Below, piece after piece: positions 38,110 to 47,845 of a stretch of 64,000 nt of DNA; the stretch's first letter is position 1; each line of letters opens with the position of its first letter. The position numbers and the translations under genes were made by a program. A model generated the notes under the pieces. That model did no database searches. It was not told where the DNA came from and saw only the letters and a program-made list of their open reading frames with translations. The DNA is from JABDGR01 sp964561455. GTDB lineage: Bacteria; Verrucomicrobiota; Verrucomicrobiia; Opitutales; JABDGR01. The stretch is from contig CAZLPS010000008.1 of NCBI GenBank assembly GCA_964561455.1, positions 28,583 through 92,582 on the forward strand, read 5' to 3'.

Positions 38110-39462
38110 ATGGCCATGCAACTGCGCTACTTCGGCACCGACGGCATTCGCGGCGTGTTTGGCGAATCGCCCATGGACCTGCCGTTTTTGCGGCGCTTGG
38201 GTTATGCGCTGGCCCAACACTTGAAACTCCGCCATCCCGGCCCGCTGCAACTCGTCGTCGGGCGCGATCCGCGGGTGAGCGGGCCGGCCATTCTCGAGGC
38301 CCTCACCGAAGGCCTGCGGGTCGCCGGTCATCAGGTGCTGGATTGCGGCATCGTGCCCACCCCGGCCGTGCCGGAATATGTGCAGGAACGTCATGCCGAT
38401 TTTGGCGTAATGATAACGGCCTCCCACAATCCGCCCGGCGACAACGGAATAAAGTTTTTTGACGAAAACGGCCTCAAGCTTGACACCGGGACCGAGGCTG
38501 AAATTGAAGCATGGTTGGACCGCGTCCACGCCCCACCGATGGCGCCAATCCTGCCGCCGCTCGAAGCCGTGGACGCCGTGGAGTCGTTTGTGCTCCGCCG
38601 CACGTTGCTGCTCCCGGCCCATGGGCTCGCAGGTTGGGTTATTGCCGTGGATTGTGGATATGGCGCCACCTGCGCGACGACCCCGGCAGTTTTGCGCCGC
38701 CTGGGCGCCAAGGTGCACACCCGCGCGGCGGAGCCCGACGGCACTCGCATCAACGCCGACTCCGGCAGCGAACATCCCGAACACCTGGCCGCTCTCGTGC
38801 GCGCCACCGGGGCACGCCTCGGCCTCGCCCATGACGGTGACGGTGACCGTCTGGTGGTGTGTGATGAAACCGGCGCCCTGGTGGACGGCGACGAAATTCT
38901 CGGATTGCTGGCCCTGCACCGGCTGCGCAAGGGCACCCTCGCGCAAGGCGTCGTCGTGGCCACGGTGCAGAGCAATCTCGGGCTCGATCAGGCCGTCGCG
39001 GCGGCGGGGGGCCGCGTGGTGCGCGTGGGCGTGGGGGACCGGAATGTGCTGCACAAATTGCTGGAATTGGGCGCGGTGCTCGGTGGCGAGAATTCCGGCC
39101 ATTTTATTTTTCCCGAAATTTCGCGCTGCGGTGATGGCCTGCTCGCCGCGCTGCAACTCGCCCAAGTGCTGCGCGACTCCGGCCGCCCGCTATCCGTGTT
39201 GCGGCGCGAAGTGCCGCTGCTGCCGCAACTCACCGCCAACCTCCGGGTGCGGCACAAGCGGCCCCTGGAGGATCTGCCGCTGTTCAGCGAAGCCCGGCGC
39301 GCGGCGGAAACAGCGCTGCGCGGGCGCGGACGGGTTCTCGCGCGTTATTCCGGCACCGAAAAGAAATTGCGGTTGCTCGTCGAGGGCCCGGTGCGCGAGG
39401 AGCTGTCCGCACTGCTCGCGGCGCTCACCCGTGCGGCGAATCAGGAACTGGGCGCCAGTTGA
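38110..39462 (+). CDS. glmM: Phosphoglucosamine mutase
   Basis: A 450-residue member of the alpha-phosphohexomutase family. The start YFGTDGIRGVFG is the GlmM signature. The phosphoserine is Ser105 in TASHNPPGDNGIKFF, the metal loop is DGDGDR (Asp242, 244, 246), the sugar loop is GGENSGHFIF, and the phosphate-binding RYSGTEKKLRLLVEG is near the end. It converts glucosamine-6-phosphate to glucosamine-1-phosphate for UDP-GlcNAc, peptidoglycan and LPS. Length matches the family (about 445). Confidence 0.95.
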   Translation: MAMQLRYFGTDGIRGVFGESPMDLPFLRRLGYALAQHLKLRHPGPLQLVVGRDPRVSGPAILEALTEGLRVAGHQVLDCGIVPTPAVPEYVQERHADFGVMITASHNPPGDNGIKFFDENGLKLDTGTEAEIEAWLDRVHAPPMAPILPPLEAVDAVESFVLRRTLLLPAHGLAGWVIAVDCGYGATCATTPAVLRRLGAKVHTRAAEPDGTRINADSGSEHPEHLAALVRATGARLGLAHDGDGDRLVVCDETGALVDGDEILGLLALHRLRKGTLAQGVVVATVQSNLGLDQAVAAAGGRVVRVGVGDRNVLHKLLELGAVLGGENSGHFIFPEISRCGDGLLAALQLAQVLRDSGRPLSVLRREVPLLPQLTANLRVRHKRPLEDLPLFSEARRAAETALRGRGRVLARYSGTEKKLRLLVEGPVREELSALLAALTRAANQELGAS

Positions 39463-39537
39463 CGTAAAATGCTGATGGTAACTTATGGCGCGCGGAGTCT
39501 CTGCTGCCCTGCCGGGAGGCCATTCCGGGGAACTTTT

Positions 39538-39579
39538 GTTTACGGTTTACGGTTTTAAGTTTATGGTCTATGGTTTGAC
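39538..39579. repeat. TTTACGGTTTACGG-type repeat tract
   Basis: Short imperfect repeats built on GTTTACGGTTTACGGTTTTA and TTTATGGTCTATGGTTT lie in the spacer after glmM, about 80-120 bases before the next gene start. They belong to the same class of word-like spacer tracts seen upstream of several other genes here. Confidence 0.65.
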
Positions 39580-39657
39580 CTGCTTAATTGTAATTTCACC
39601 TTTCGTTTTCATCCCTCCACTCCGCACACTTCATTTTTGGTTCTCCTTTCTTCCCGC

Positions 39658-40368
39658 GTGCGCCGATCCGTCATTTTTCCCGCCATTTTGCTGGCCACCG
39701 CCCTCGCGCTCCGCGCGGCGGCGCCGGACAATCTGACCCTGCCGCGGTCCGTTCCCACTCCCGACGACCTGCCCACGCTGCTGCTTCGCTATTTGCCCAA
39801 TCCAGCGGCAATTATCCGACCGACCGGACAACTGGATGTGGAGTTTTTTTTGCCCCGGCACCTGCTGCCGTCCGTGGCCAACATTCCGCCGCCGGAAACC
39901 CGAACGGTGGCGCAGCTCGAGGCACTGCTCAATGAATATGTAGGCACCTGGCGGGGGGAAAGCACCTGGTATTCGACCGCCAGCGGCAAAATTCTGCATT
40001 ATCCGACCGAATTAATTTATCGCTTTGAGGACCTGCCGGGCGGGCGCGTCCTTACGTGCATAATCACGTATCACATCAATGGCGCGCCCACCACCAGCCT
40101 CGCCCATTTATGGGTCGAACGCGGCCACATAGTCTCCGAGACGGCCCAAGGCGGGAAACGACAGCATTTCATTGCCCACACGGCTGGCGCTAATCTTATC
40201 TGGTCGGTAACGGACACCACCGAGGCCCTGTTCGACTTTGGCGAGACTGAAACTCTCCGGCTCACCGCCAATGGCGGGCATCTGACGACGACCGGATATG
40301 AGATTCAGCACAGCGCACAAGGCCCGGTCCTGGTGCACGAATCGAGCGATTTGGAATTGGCCAAGTGA
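39658..40368 (+). CDS. Secreted protein of unknown function, lipocalin-like end
   Basis: From GTG 39658 the product is 236 residues; TTG 39637 would give 243. A signal peptide is visible (VIFPAILLATALALRAAA). The N-terminal mature part includes TLLLRYLPNPAAIIRPTGQL. Residues about 95-236 form a run of beta strands beginning LNEYVGTWRGESTWYS, with LIYRFEDLPGGRVLTCIITY, LAHLWVERGHIVSE and IWSVTDTTEALFDF. The GTWRGEST start and up-down strand pattern suggest a lipocalin/calycin-like barrel, but no family is certain. Confidence 0.65.
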   Translation: MRRSVIFPAILLATALALRAAAPDNLTLPRSVPTPDDLPTLLLRYLPNPAAIIRPTGQLDVEFFLPRHLLPSVANIPPPETRTVAQLEALLNEYVGTWRGESTWYSTASGKILHYPTELIYRFEDLPGGRVLTCIITYHINGAPTTSLAHLWVERGHIVSETAQGGKRQHFIAHTAGANLIWSVTDTTEALFDFGETETLRLTANGGHLTTTGYEIQHSAQGPVLVHESSDLELAK

Positions 40369-40455
40369 ACGTGCCGCCAAGCCTTGCGCAAGCGGGCCGC
40401 TCTTTTCGCCTGGGGACGACGCGGTTCGTGGGGCGGATTTCCAAACACTATAATA

Positions 40456-41367
40456 CTAAGCACCAGCGCACTTTTTCTTGAGCGTTTCATACAATTCTTC
40501 AAGGCGGGGCAGCACGACACCGGCGGCGCGCGCACGGCGGGCGGGCTCACCCCAAATCGCCTCGACCTCGACTTCGCGGCCGGCCTGATAGTCCACCAAG
40601 CTTGAGGGCTTGTATGCCCCCATCGGTGGGGTGGCCTCCATTTGGCGCTGTAAAAAGGCTTCCGAAATGTTGAGGCCCAGAGCCGCCGCACCGGCACGAA
40701 CTTCAAGCATCAACTCCCACGCCCGCGTCCGCCATTCGGGCCGGGCGAGGATGGCATCGGTCGTCACCCCGCCGGCCGCAATGGTCAGACCGTTGAACGG
40801 CACGTTCCACACCAGCTTGCGCCACAAGGCGTCCGCCAGCGAGTCCACCGCCGCGCATTCCACGCCAGCCCGAACCAGGCGGGTTGCCAGATCGGAGGTG
40901 CGCGCACGGGCCGGGCCAAAAGCCTCGCCCAGGCGCACGCTGCCGGGAATGTACTTTTCAATCACACCCGGCGCCACCCGGTTGATGCAGACAAACGCCA
41001 GGCCGCCCAACACGCGCTCCGCGCCGGCGTAACCTGCATGAAATTCCACATTGCCGAGGCCGTTCTGCAAGGTCAGCACGAACGTTTGCTCCTTGAGCAA
41101 CGGGCGCACGAGCGGCGGCAGCGACGGGTTCGCCGTGGATTTGGCGGCGATGATGACGCCATCGCAAGGACCAATTGTCTCCGCCCGGTCGTGCGCCTGC
41201 GCCGGGTGCAGCGTCCAGACGCCTTCGTGGTCCGTGATGCGCCAGCCCCGGTCGCGCACGGCCGCATAATCCGCCCGGAGAAGAAAATGAACTTCGTCGC
41301 CTGCCCGGGCCAGCCGTGCGCCATAATAGCCGCCGACGGCCCCGGAACCAACAATGGCGATTTTCAT
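40456..41367 (-). CDS. panE: 2-dehydropantoate 2-reductase (ketopantoate reductase)
   Basis: A 303-residue protein with the NADP-binding start MKIAIVGSGAVGGYYGARLA. The catalytic-domain hallmarks follow: AAKSTAN, LTLQNGLGNVE, LWRKLVWNVPFNGLT and EVEAIWG near the C-terminus. The enzyme reduces ketopantoate to pantoate in pantothenate and CoA synthesis. Other members of this family act on different 2-keto acids, so the substrate is likely but not proven. It lies 21 bases downstream of the response regulator on the same strand and may be co-transcribed. Confidence 0.85.
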   Translation of the reverse strand: MKIAIVGSGAVGGYYGARLARAGDEVHFLLRADYAAVRDRGWRITDHEGVWTLHPAQAHDRAETIGPCDGVIIAAKSTANPSLPPLVRPLLKEQTFVLTLQNGLGNVEFHAGYAGAERVLGGLAFVCINRVAPGVIEKYIPGSVRLGEAFGPARARTSDLATRLVRAGVECAAVDSLADALWRKLVWNVPFNGLTIAAGGVTTDAILARPEWRTRAWELMLEVRAGAAALGLNISEAFLQRQMEATPPMGAYKPSSLVDYQAGREVEVEAIWGEPARRARAAGVVLPRLEELYETLKKKCAGA

Positions 41368-41388
41368 GGTAAAAAAACCACGGCCACC

Positions 41389-42000
41389 CTACCCGCGCTT
41401 CATCTCCTCCAACTGCGGCTGCACGTGAACCTGGAAACAATCCGGGCAAATACTGTGGCTGAATTTGATATCCGAATACCGGGCGAGGTATTCCTCGACC
41501 TGCTGCCAATAGTCGCGGTCATTGCGGATCTTTTTACAAAACTGACAGATCGGCAGGAGCCCGCTGAGCGTGTTGACGCGCGCCAGCGCATCACCCAGCT
41601 CCCGCACGCGCGCCTGCAGGCTCTGCTGGAGCTCAACCATCTGGACGCCAATTTTCACCCGGGCGAGCAATTCGTCCTTATGGTACGGTTTGATGATATA
41701 GTCGTTCGCGCCCGCCTTGAGGCCGGTGACGATGTCTTCCTTGCTGTCGCGAATGGTGAGCAGCAGTAGAAACATGGGCGGCAGGTCCGTCAACAAGCGG
41801 GCCTGGCGGCATACCTCGGGCCCTTCCAATAGCGGCATCTGCCAGTCAATCAATCCCACCACCGGTTCCGTGGCTTCTTTCAGCAAGTCCAGCGCCTCGA
41901 CCCCGTTCCGCGCCTCAATAATTTCATAACCTTCCGACGCCAGCAAAACCTGGAGGAGGCGGCGGTTGACCACGTGGTCATCGGCGACAAGGATTTTCAT
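41389..42000 (-). CDS. Response regulator with a C-terminal four-cysteine motif
   Basis: A 203-residue protein. Residues 1-120 form a receiver domain: Asp7/Asp8, phosphoacceptor Asp52 (LIDWQMP), Thr82 and Lys104 (YIIKPYH). A helix with coiled-coil character follows (about 110-140). The C-terminus has SGLLPICQFCKKIRNDRDYW and FSHSICPDCF, so Cys152/Cys155 and Cys185/Cys188 form two CxxC pairs, a motif found after PAS or receiver domains that probably binds a metal. There is no DNA-binding domain. The start overlaps the stop of the M16 peptidase gene (ATGA), so they are probably translated together. No histidine kinase is nearby. Confidence 0.87.
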   Translation of the reverse strand: MKILVADDHVVNRRLLQVLLASEGYEIIEARNGVEALDLLKEATEPVVGLIDWQMPLLEGPEVCRQARLLTDLPPMFLLLLTIRDSKEDIVTGLKAGANDYIIKPYHKDELLARVKIGVQMVELQQSLQARVRELGDALARVNTLSGLLPICQFCKKIRNDRDYWQQVEEYLARYSDIKFSHSICPDCFQVHVQPQLEEMKRG

Positions 42001-44960
42001 GGCGAGCTGGAGCCGCTGGCGGCGGCCGACGCGGGTTGGGCGGTGGCCGTGGCGGCCGGCGCTTCAGGTACAACAAGCACGCGCACCGCATGCTCGGCGC
42101 CAAAAAATTCCTTGGCTGCGGCGCTGACTTGCTCCGGCGTGATGGCGTCATAGGCCGTGGCCAGGGTGCGGGCGCGTTCCGCCCGCTGGGGAAATGCCTG
42201 CGAGCCGGCCAAGACGCGCCCCAGCCAGTAGGAATTTTGCCGGCGGTATTCGACGATGCTTTTGCGCACGGGCGTGATGGCGCGGTCAAATTCGTCCTGG
42301 GTGACCCCGTTTTTGGCGAGTTCGTCTCCCATCGTGCGGGCAAGGTCAGCCAGCTCGGCGGTCAATTTTGGATCAACCGTAATGAGGGCTTCCGCGAATC
42401 CATAGCCGGGAAAGGTATCGCTGGAGCTGTTGCCCACATCGGGGCTGTAGGCCGCACCAAGCTTTTGTCGCACTTGCACGCGCAGGCGGTCCGTAAACAC
42501 TTCGGCGACCACGGAAAGAATCCGGACCCGCTGAATGTCAGACTGGTCGCAGGTCGGCCAGCAAATAAACGCCTCGGCTTTGGGGATGGCGGACGGCACC
42601 GTAAAGGTTTTGACCGTGCCCTCTGCGGCCACGGGGAATTTGACATTCTGCACCGCGCTGTAATCGGGCCGTTTGTCCGCCCGGGCGGGCAAGGTTCCAA
42701 ACGTCGCGGCCAGTGCGGTCTTCATGGCGGCTGGGTCAAAATCCCCGACAATGGAAATCTCCAGGTAACTGTCTTTTAAAATCGGGTTGAGCCACGCGCG
42801 CAGGTCGTCCATGGTCAATGCCTCGGCTTGGGCTTGGGAGGGAAAACCAAACCGGTAATCATCGCTGGCCAGAAAGCGGGGCACTTCGTTTTCGAGAACG
42901 GCTTCGACGTTCTGGCGCAGACTGGTGAACAACATGGGCATCATGCGGCGGGCCAGCGCCAGCGCCTCCGGCCGGTAACCGGGGTCGGTGATGTACGCCT
43001 TGAGCAATTCCAGCTCCAGCCGGAAGTCGCCGGGGCTGGTGACGCCGCCAAGGGCAAAAAAATCCAAACCCGTGGAGAAAGCGGCGCCGACGGTCTTGCC
43101 AGCCAGAATTTGTTCCAACTCGTCGGCGCTGTGCTTGCCCAAACCACCCTCGGTGAAGACGTGGTCGGCGGCCAAGGCGAGGGCCGGTTTGTCGGCCGGC
43201 AAATCCAACCGTCCACCACCAAATTGCACGAGAATGTGAATTTTATCCTTTTCAAAATCGGTCGCCTTGAGATTGACGCGTACATTATTGGCGAAGCGCA
43301 ATTGCGTGATGCCGAGGTCGGCCACCTCCTTGCTCTCCACAATTTGGCCCGGCGCGCCGGTGCTGGCATAGGCGAAGGCAGCCGCGGCATTGTCCGTGGG
43401 TTTGTCAATTTTTGTGGCGGCGCTCTGGTTGTAGGCGGCGGCCACCGCGGCGTCCGTCAAATCGAGGTTGCCGCTGACAAACAACCGCCGGCCCGAGCGG
43501 CCCCAAGCCTCTTTGAGCGCGGTCTGGCATTGCTCGGGGGTCAAGGCGGCGAGCACCGGCTTGGCCAGTTCCAAATCCTGGGCCGGGCTGGTAAATACCT
43601 GGTTCTCATCCAGGGAACTGGCCACGGTGCTGGCGATGGCGCCGGATTTGCGCGTCGACGCCTGCTTGGCTGATTGCTCGAAATCATTCACCAGGGACGC
43701 ACGGGCCTCGGCGACCTCCGCGGCCGTGAATCCATAATCCAGCGCGCGGCGCAATTCCTGTTCAGCCACATTCAGCGCCGCCTGCCACTGGCCGGGCTGG
43801 CACTCGGCTTCAATCTGTGAAGCCTCCACGGCGTCAAAATACGCACCACTGCTGGCCGAAGCGCCGGTGATGGGCGCGTTGGGCTGGCGCGCAATGCGCT
43901 CAAAACGCCGGCTGACGATGTAATTGGCGGCTTCCAGTTTCAATTCCGCGGCCTCGCGTGCGACACTGTCAGGGCCAAGGTCGAAGGGCGCAATGGTGCC
44001 CAAATCCAGCGTGATGGCCGGCGCTTCCGCTTCACGGTGAAAGGTGGCTTGGAATCCGGGCGAGCCAAACTTGCCCAAATCAGGGTCGGGCGATTCCGTC
44101 CGTGGCTTAATGGCACCAAAATATTCTTTGATCAAAGGCAAAAGATCGTCCGGCTTGATGTCACCGACGGCGACGAGCGTCATGCGCCCCGGAGTGTACC
44201 ACTTGTTATAAAAGTCCGCAAACCGGTCGCGCCCGGATTCGCGGATGATGTTCTCCAGGCCAATGGGTTGGCGGAGCGAAAACAAGGTGTTCGGAAAGGC
44301 AAAATCCATTTCCGCCACCCCGGTGCGGTAGCCCACATTGTCGCGGTCCCGCTTTTCCGAGAGGATGACGCCGCGCTCGCGGTCCACTTCGGTCTGCAGC
44401 AGCAGCAGGCCATCGGCATCGTCTTGAAATAGCTGCAAACAATCGCGCACGGTCTTGTCGGCCACGTCCGGCAATTCCAACATGTAGAGCGTGCGGTCGT
44501 AACTCGTGTTGGCGTTGGTGTCGGCCCCAAATGCGAGACCCAAATGCTGGAAGAAGCCGACCATTTCCCCCGGCGGAAAATGCTTCCCCCCGTTGAAGGC
44601 CATGTGCTCGAGGAAATGAGCCAGCCCGCGCTGCTGGTCGGTTTCCATGAACGAGCCGGCGTTCACGCGCAGACGCAGGCTCATGCGGCCAGGCGGCTCC
44701 TTGTTCGGCACAATGACATACCGAAAGCCGTTGGGCAGTACGCCAAAGATGGCGGTGGGATCCGGCTTGATGTCACTTTTATCCTGGGGCCACGCTTTGG
44801 TGGGCGAAGCCGTTGCCTTTGGCGCCGCCGGGGCCGACGGCGCATCCGCCGTTGTCGTCGCCGACTTGCTGCAACCGGCAAACGCCAGCACAGAAAGTGC
44901 GCATAGGGCCGGCCACCATGCCCGGCTGCCGATAGAGAGGGGGAGTCGTTGGGATTTCAT
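41997..44960 (-). CDS. M16-family (pitrilysin-type) zinc protease, probable lipoprotein
   Basis: A 987-residue protein with two M16 halves. The N-terminus has a lipoprotein-like signal ending AFAGC (Cys30, Phe at -3 is atypical). The inverted zinc motif HFLEH is at residues 115-119, and the third ligand is the Glu within TEVDRERGVILSEKRDRD. The C-terminal half (about 530-960) lacks HxxEH, as expected for the inactive partner domain, and has FVSGNLDLTD and EGGLGKHSADELEQIL. M16 enzymes degrade peptides in the periplasm. The C-terminal 25 residues are Ala/Ser/Pro-rich. Its stop overlaps the response regulator start. Confidence 0.9.
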   Translation of the reverse strand: MKSQRLPLSIGSRAWWPALCALSVLAFAGCSKSATTTADAPSAPAAPKATASPTKAWPQDKSDIKPDPTAIFGVLPNGFRYVIVPNKEPPGRMSLRLRVNAGSFMETDQQRGLAHFLEHMAFNGGKHFPPGEMVGFFQHLGLAFGADTNANTSYDRTLYMLELPDVADKTVRDCLQLFQDDADGLLLLQTEVDRERGVILSEKRDRDNVGYRTGVAEMDFAFPNTLFSLRQPIGLENIIRESGRDRFADFYNKWYTPGRMTLVAVGDIKPDDLLPLIKEYFGAIKPRTESPDPDLGKFGSPGFQATFHREAEAPAITLDLGTIAPFDLGPDSVAREAAELKLEAANYIVSRRFERIARQPNAPITGASASSGAYFDAVEASQIEAECQPGQWQAALNVAEQELRRALDYGFTAAEVAEARASLVNDFEQSAKQASTRKSGAIASTVASSLDENQVFTSPAQDLELAKPVLAALTPEQCQTALKEAWGRSGRRLFVSGNLDLTDAAVAAAYNQSAATKIDKPTDNAAAAFAYASTGAPGQIVESKEVADLGITQLRFANNVRVNLKATDFEKDKIHILVQFGGGRLDLPADKPALALAADHVFTEGGLGKHSADELEQILAGKTVGAAFSTGLDFFALGGVTSPGDFRLELELLKAYITDPGYRPEALALARRMMPMLFTSLRQNVEAVLENEVPRFLASDDYRFGFPSQAQAEALTMDDLRAWLNPILKDSYLEISIVGDFDPAAMKTALAATFGTLPARADKRPDYSAVQNVKFPVAAEGTVKTFTVPSAIPKAEAFICWPTCDQSDIQRVRILSVVAEVFTDRLRVQVRQKLGAAYSPDVGNSSSDTFPGYGFAEALITVDPKLTAELADLARTMGDELAKNGVTQDEFDRAITPVRKSIVEYRRQNSYWLGRVLAGSQAFPQRAERARTLATAYDAITPEQVSAAAKEFFGAEHAVRVLVVPEAPAATATAQPASAAASGSSSP

Positions 44961-45082
44961 ACAAGCCGGAGTTGCGTTTTGGCCTAAAACCCGATGCTGT
45001 AAATGGTTTCCTCCCAGAGGGCAATCCTTCCCAGAAAGGGAAACCCCCTAATTTTGGCCCAAAGCAGGCCCGCGCGACACTC

Positions 45083-46408
45083 ATGATCTGGTTTTACCGC
45101 ATACTTTTCCTCCCGGTATTGGTGGTGCTCCTGCCCTATTACGCCTGCCGGATGTGGCGGCGGGGCGGTTACCGCCACGATTTCCACCATCGCTTCGGCC
45201 TGATTGACCGCCCGCCGCCCAAACGGGCGGGCATGAGGCGCATTTGGCTGCAAGCGGTCAGCGTCGGTGAGGCAAAAGCACTGGGACCGCTGCTCGCGGG
45301 TCTCAATGCCCTGCCCAACACGGAAGTTGTTGTCACCACGACCACCAGCACGGGCTATGAGATTCTGCGCGAGAAATTTGCGGCCAGCGTGCTCAAGGTG
45401 GGAATCTTTCCCCTCGATTTTTGGCCGTTCAGCCGCAACGCCTGGCGGCGGCTCAATCCCGACCTGGTTCTGCTGATGGAGGCCGAGTTGTGGCCGGAAC
45501 ACCTCCATCAAGCGCAACTGCGCGGGGTGCCGGTGGCGCTCATCAACGCCCGCATGTCCGACCGGTCCTTCGCCCGTTACCAAAAAGTGTCCGGCGTCGC
45601 CCGCTGGCTCCTCGGCCAGTTGCGCGAGATCCAGTGTTCGAGTGCATCCGATCAATCGCGGTTTATCCAACTCGGCGCCGACCCAGGCCGCATACGCCTG
45701 AGCGGTAACCTCAAATTTGACGCCGCGGCCCAGATTCCCATCCTCACCGAAAATGAACGCACCGCCTTGCGCGACGAGCTCGGATTTGGTTCACCGGTCA
45801 AACTCGAATCGCAAAACGCAAAACCGGTCTCGCCCCTCGTCCTGCTCGGCTCCTCGACTTGGTATGGGGAAGAGTCCGTGTTGTTGGAAGTGCAGCAGGC
45901 GGCCGTGGCCTCGGGTTTGGATGTGCGTTTGCTGCTCGTGCCGCGACATGCGGAACGCCGGGGGGAAATCATTTCGCTGCTGGAAAAACAGCCGCTCCCC
46001 TGGCACGCGCGTTCCGCCGCGCGCCAATCGCCACTGCCGGTGAGCATTTATTTGGGGGATACAACCGGCGAACTCGCCCGGCTGACGCAGGCTGCCGACG
46101 TGGCTTTCATCGGCAAGAGCCTTCCTCCGCACTCGGAGGGCCAAACCCCCATCGAGGCGGCGGCCCTCGGCCTTCCGCTCGTTTATGGGCCCAGAATGAG
46201 CAATTTTCGCGACGCCTGCCGCAGCCTCGAGGATGCCGGCGCCGCTTGGCGGGTGGACGACGCCACCTCCGCCCACCTTGCCCTGATCGCACTGTTGCAA
46301 GACCCCACGCGCCGCGCCCAAATGAGCGCTGCGGGCCGGGCCTGGCAGGCCGCCAACCAAGGTGCCACCGCCCGCACCGTCGCGGCGCTCCAGGAGATCC
46401 TGAAGTAA
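45083..46408 (+). CDS. waaA: 3-deoxy-D-manno-octulosonic acid (Kdo) transferase
   Basis: From ATG 45083 (the frame opens to 44972, but the family starts near MIWFYRILFLPVLVV) the product is 441 residues. One N-terminal membrane anchor precedes the GT30 domain: RIWLQAVSVGEAKALGPLLA, VVTTTTSTGYEIL, ELWPEHLHQAQLRGVPVALI, NARMSDRSFARY and, in the nucleotide-binding half, GSTWYGEESVLLE, VPRHAERRGE, and GQTPIEAAALGLPLVYGP. It transfers Kdo onto lipid A, supporting a Gram-negative envelope. Confidence 0.93.
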   Translation: MIWFYRILFLPVLVVLLPYYACRMWRRGGYRHDFHHRFGLIDRPPPKRAGMRRIWLQAVSVGEAKALGPLLAGLNALPNTEVVVTTTTSTGYEILREKFAASVLKVGIFPLDFWPFSRNAWRRLNPDLVLLMEAELWPEHLHQAQLRGVPVALINARMSDRSFARYQKVSGVARWLLGQLREIQCSSASDQSRFIQLGADPGRIRLSGNLKFDAAAQIPILTENERTALRDELGFGSPVKLESQNAKPVSPLVLLGSSTWYGEESVLLEVQQAAVASGLDVRLLLVPRHAERRGEIISLLEKQPLPWHARSAARQSPLPVSIYLGDTTGELARLTQAADVAFIGKSLPPHSEGQTPIEAAALGLPLVYGPRMSNFRDACRSLEDAGAAWRVDDATSAHLALIALLQDPTRRAQMSAAGRAWQAANQGATARTVAALQEILK

Positions 46409-46414
46409 GCAGCC

Positions 46415-47746
46415 TTACTGGGAAATGCTGTCGCGGTACGATTCTTTCGCCATCCACACGGCGAAAAGCGAGATCAGGCCCAGTACCGCCAAATAGACGG
46501 CGACCAGCCAGGGCTGGTTGCCATCCAGCTTCACCAAATACGTCGCGATGAACGGCGCCATCCCGCCCGCCAGCGGCGTGGTCAACCCGTAGCCGAGGGA
46601 GGCGCCGCTGTATCGCAATTGCGTGGGAAACATCTCCGCGAAAAACGCCGCCTGCGGCGCGTACATCGCCGCGTGAATGACGCCGATCAACAACACCATC
46701 GCCAGGCAAATGCAGGCTTCATTGCGCGTGTTGAGGGCCGCGAAAAATGGAAATACGCAAAGGGCAAACAGCCCGTTGCCCCACATGCACACACCCCTTC
46801 GGCCCAGGCGGTCCGATACTCCGGCCCAAATGGGAATCATCAGCGCTTCCATCGCCGCGGCCAACACCACCGCATGCTGCACCATCCGTTCCACATTCAC
46901 CCCCGGCGTGGATAAATGCGTCTGCGCATAGGTCAGCGCATAGACCGTCAGGATAAAGAAGCCCGCGTTCTCGGCAAAGCGCACGCCGATGACGAGTAAG
47001 ACTTTGCGCCACTGCTGATTCCAGACCTCCCGGAGCGGATTCCGCGCCACCGCGCCCGTCCGCGCCGCTTTTTCAAACAACGGCGTTTCGGAAACTCGCT
47101 TGCGAATAATGAGGCCCACGCCCGTCAGCACCAGCCCGAACCAAAAACAAATCCGCCAGCCCCACTGCAGCAAAAAATCCTCGCCGGGTAACGCGGCCAG
47201 CGCAAACACCCCGTTCGCCAGCAGCAGCCCCACGGGCACGCCAATTTGCGCCCAACTGCCGTGCAATCCGCGGCGCCCTTTGTGCCCGTGTTCGACCGCC
47301 ATCAATGCCGCCCCGCCCCATTCGCCACCAATCGCCAGCCCCTGGCCAAAGCGCAATAGTACCAGCAAAATTGGCGCCAGCATCCCCGCCGAATTATAGG
47401 ATGGCAGGCAACCGATGAGAAATGTCGCCGCGCCCATCAACCCCATCGTCCACACCAGCGTGGTCTTGCGCCCGAGTTTGTCCCCCAAATGCCCGAAAAC
47501 GACACTACCCACCGGGCGGGCAAAAAACCCGACTGCATACGTGGCAAACGCCTTCAAGGCCCCGGATTGCGGACTGGAGTCCGGAAAAAACAGCCGTGGT
47601 ATGACCAGCGCGGCCGCCGTGCCGTAAAGAAAAAAATCATACCACTCAATGGCCGCCCCCATGAACGCCGACAGCACCGCCTTGCGCAATTCGACCGCCT
47701 CGGTGCGGGATAGCACCGGGGCTTCAGCGGGGTGGGGCGAAACCAT
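46415..47746 (-). CDS. MHS-family major facilitator transporter
   Basis: From ATG 47746 the product is 443 residues; the frame opens to 47815. It has twelve predicted membrane segments and the metabolite:H+ symporter (MHS) family hallmarks: AAIEWYDFFLYGTAAAL in the first helix, GHLGDKLGRKTTLVW between helices 2 and 3, RFGQGLAIGGEWGGAALMA, and WAGVSDRLGRRGV in the second half. Relatives carry proline, betaine, shikimate or dicarboxylates; the substrate here is unknown. It ends 6 bases from the convergent Kdo transferase stop. Its leader holds a repeat tract (GAATAACGAATTACGAAG near 47768-47786). Confidence 0.88.
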   Translation of the reverse strand: MVSPHPAEAPVLSRTEAVELRKAVLSAFMGAAIEWYDFFLYGTAAALVIPRLFFPDSSPQSGALKAFATYAVGFFARPVGSVVFGHLGDKLGRKTTLVWTMGLMGAATFLIGCLPSYNSAGMLAPILLVLLRFGQGLAIGGEWGGAALMAVEHGHKGRRGLHGSWAQIGVPVGLLLANGVFALAALPGEDFLLQWGWRICFWFGLVLTGVGLIIRKRVSETPLFEKAARTGAVARNPLREVWNQQWRKVLLVIGVRFAENAGFFILTVYALTYAQTHLSTPGVNVERMVQHAVVLAAAMEALMIPIWAGVSDRLGRRGVCMWGNGLFALCVFPFFAALNTRNEACICLAMVLLIGVIHAAMYAPQAAFFAEMFPTQLRYSGASLGYGLTTPLAGGMAPFIATYLVKLDGNQPWLVAVYLAVLGLISLFAVWMAKESYRDSISQ

Positions 47747-47845
47747 GAAGGGCAAACTATGATGGATGAATAACGAATTACGAAGCCGAAAATCACTCAT
47801 CCTCCCGCGTCGCAAACTTTTCCGGCACCCGGCCGGGAATCCCGC

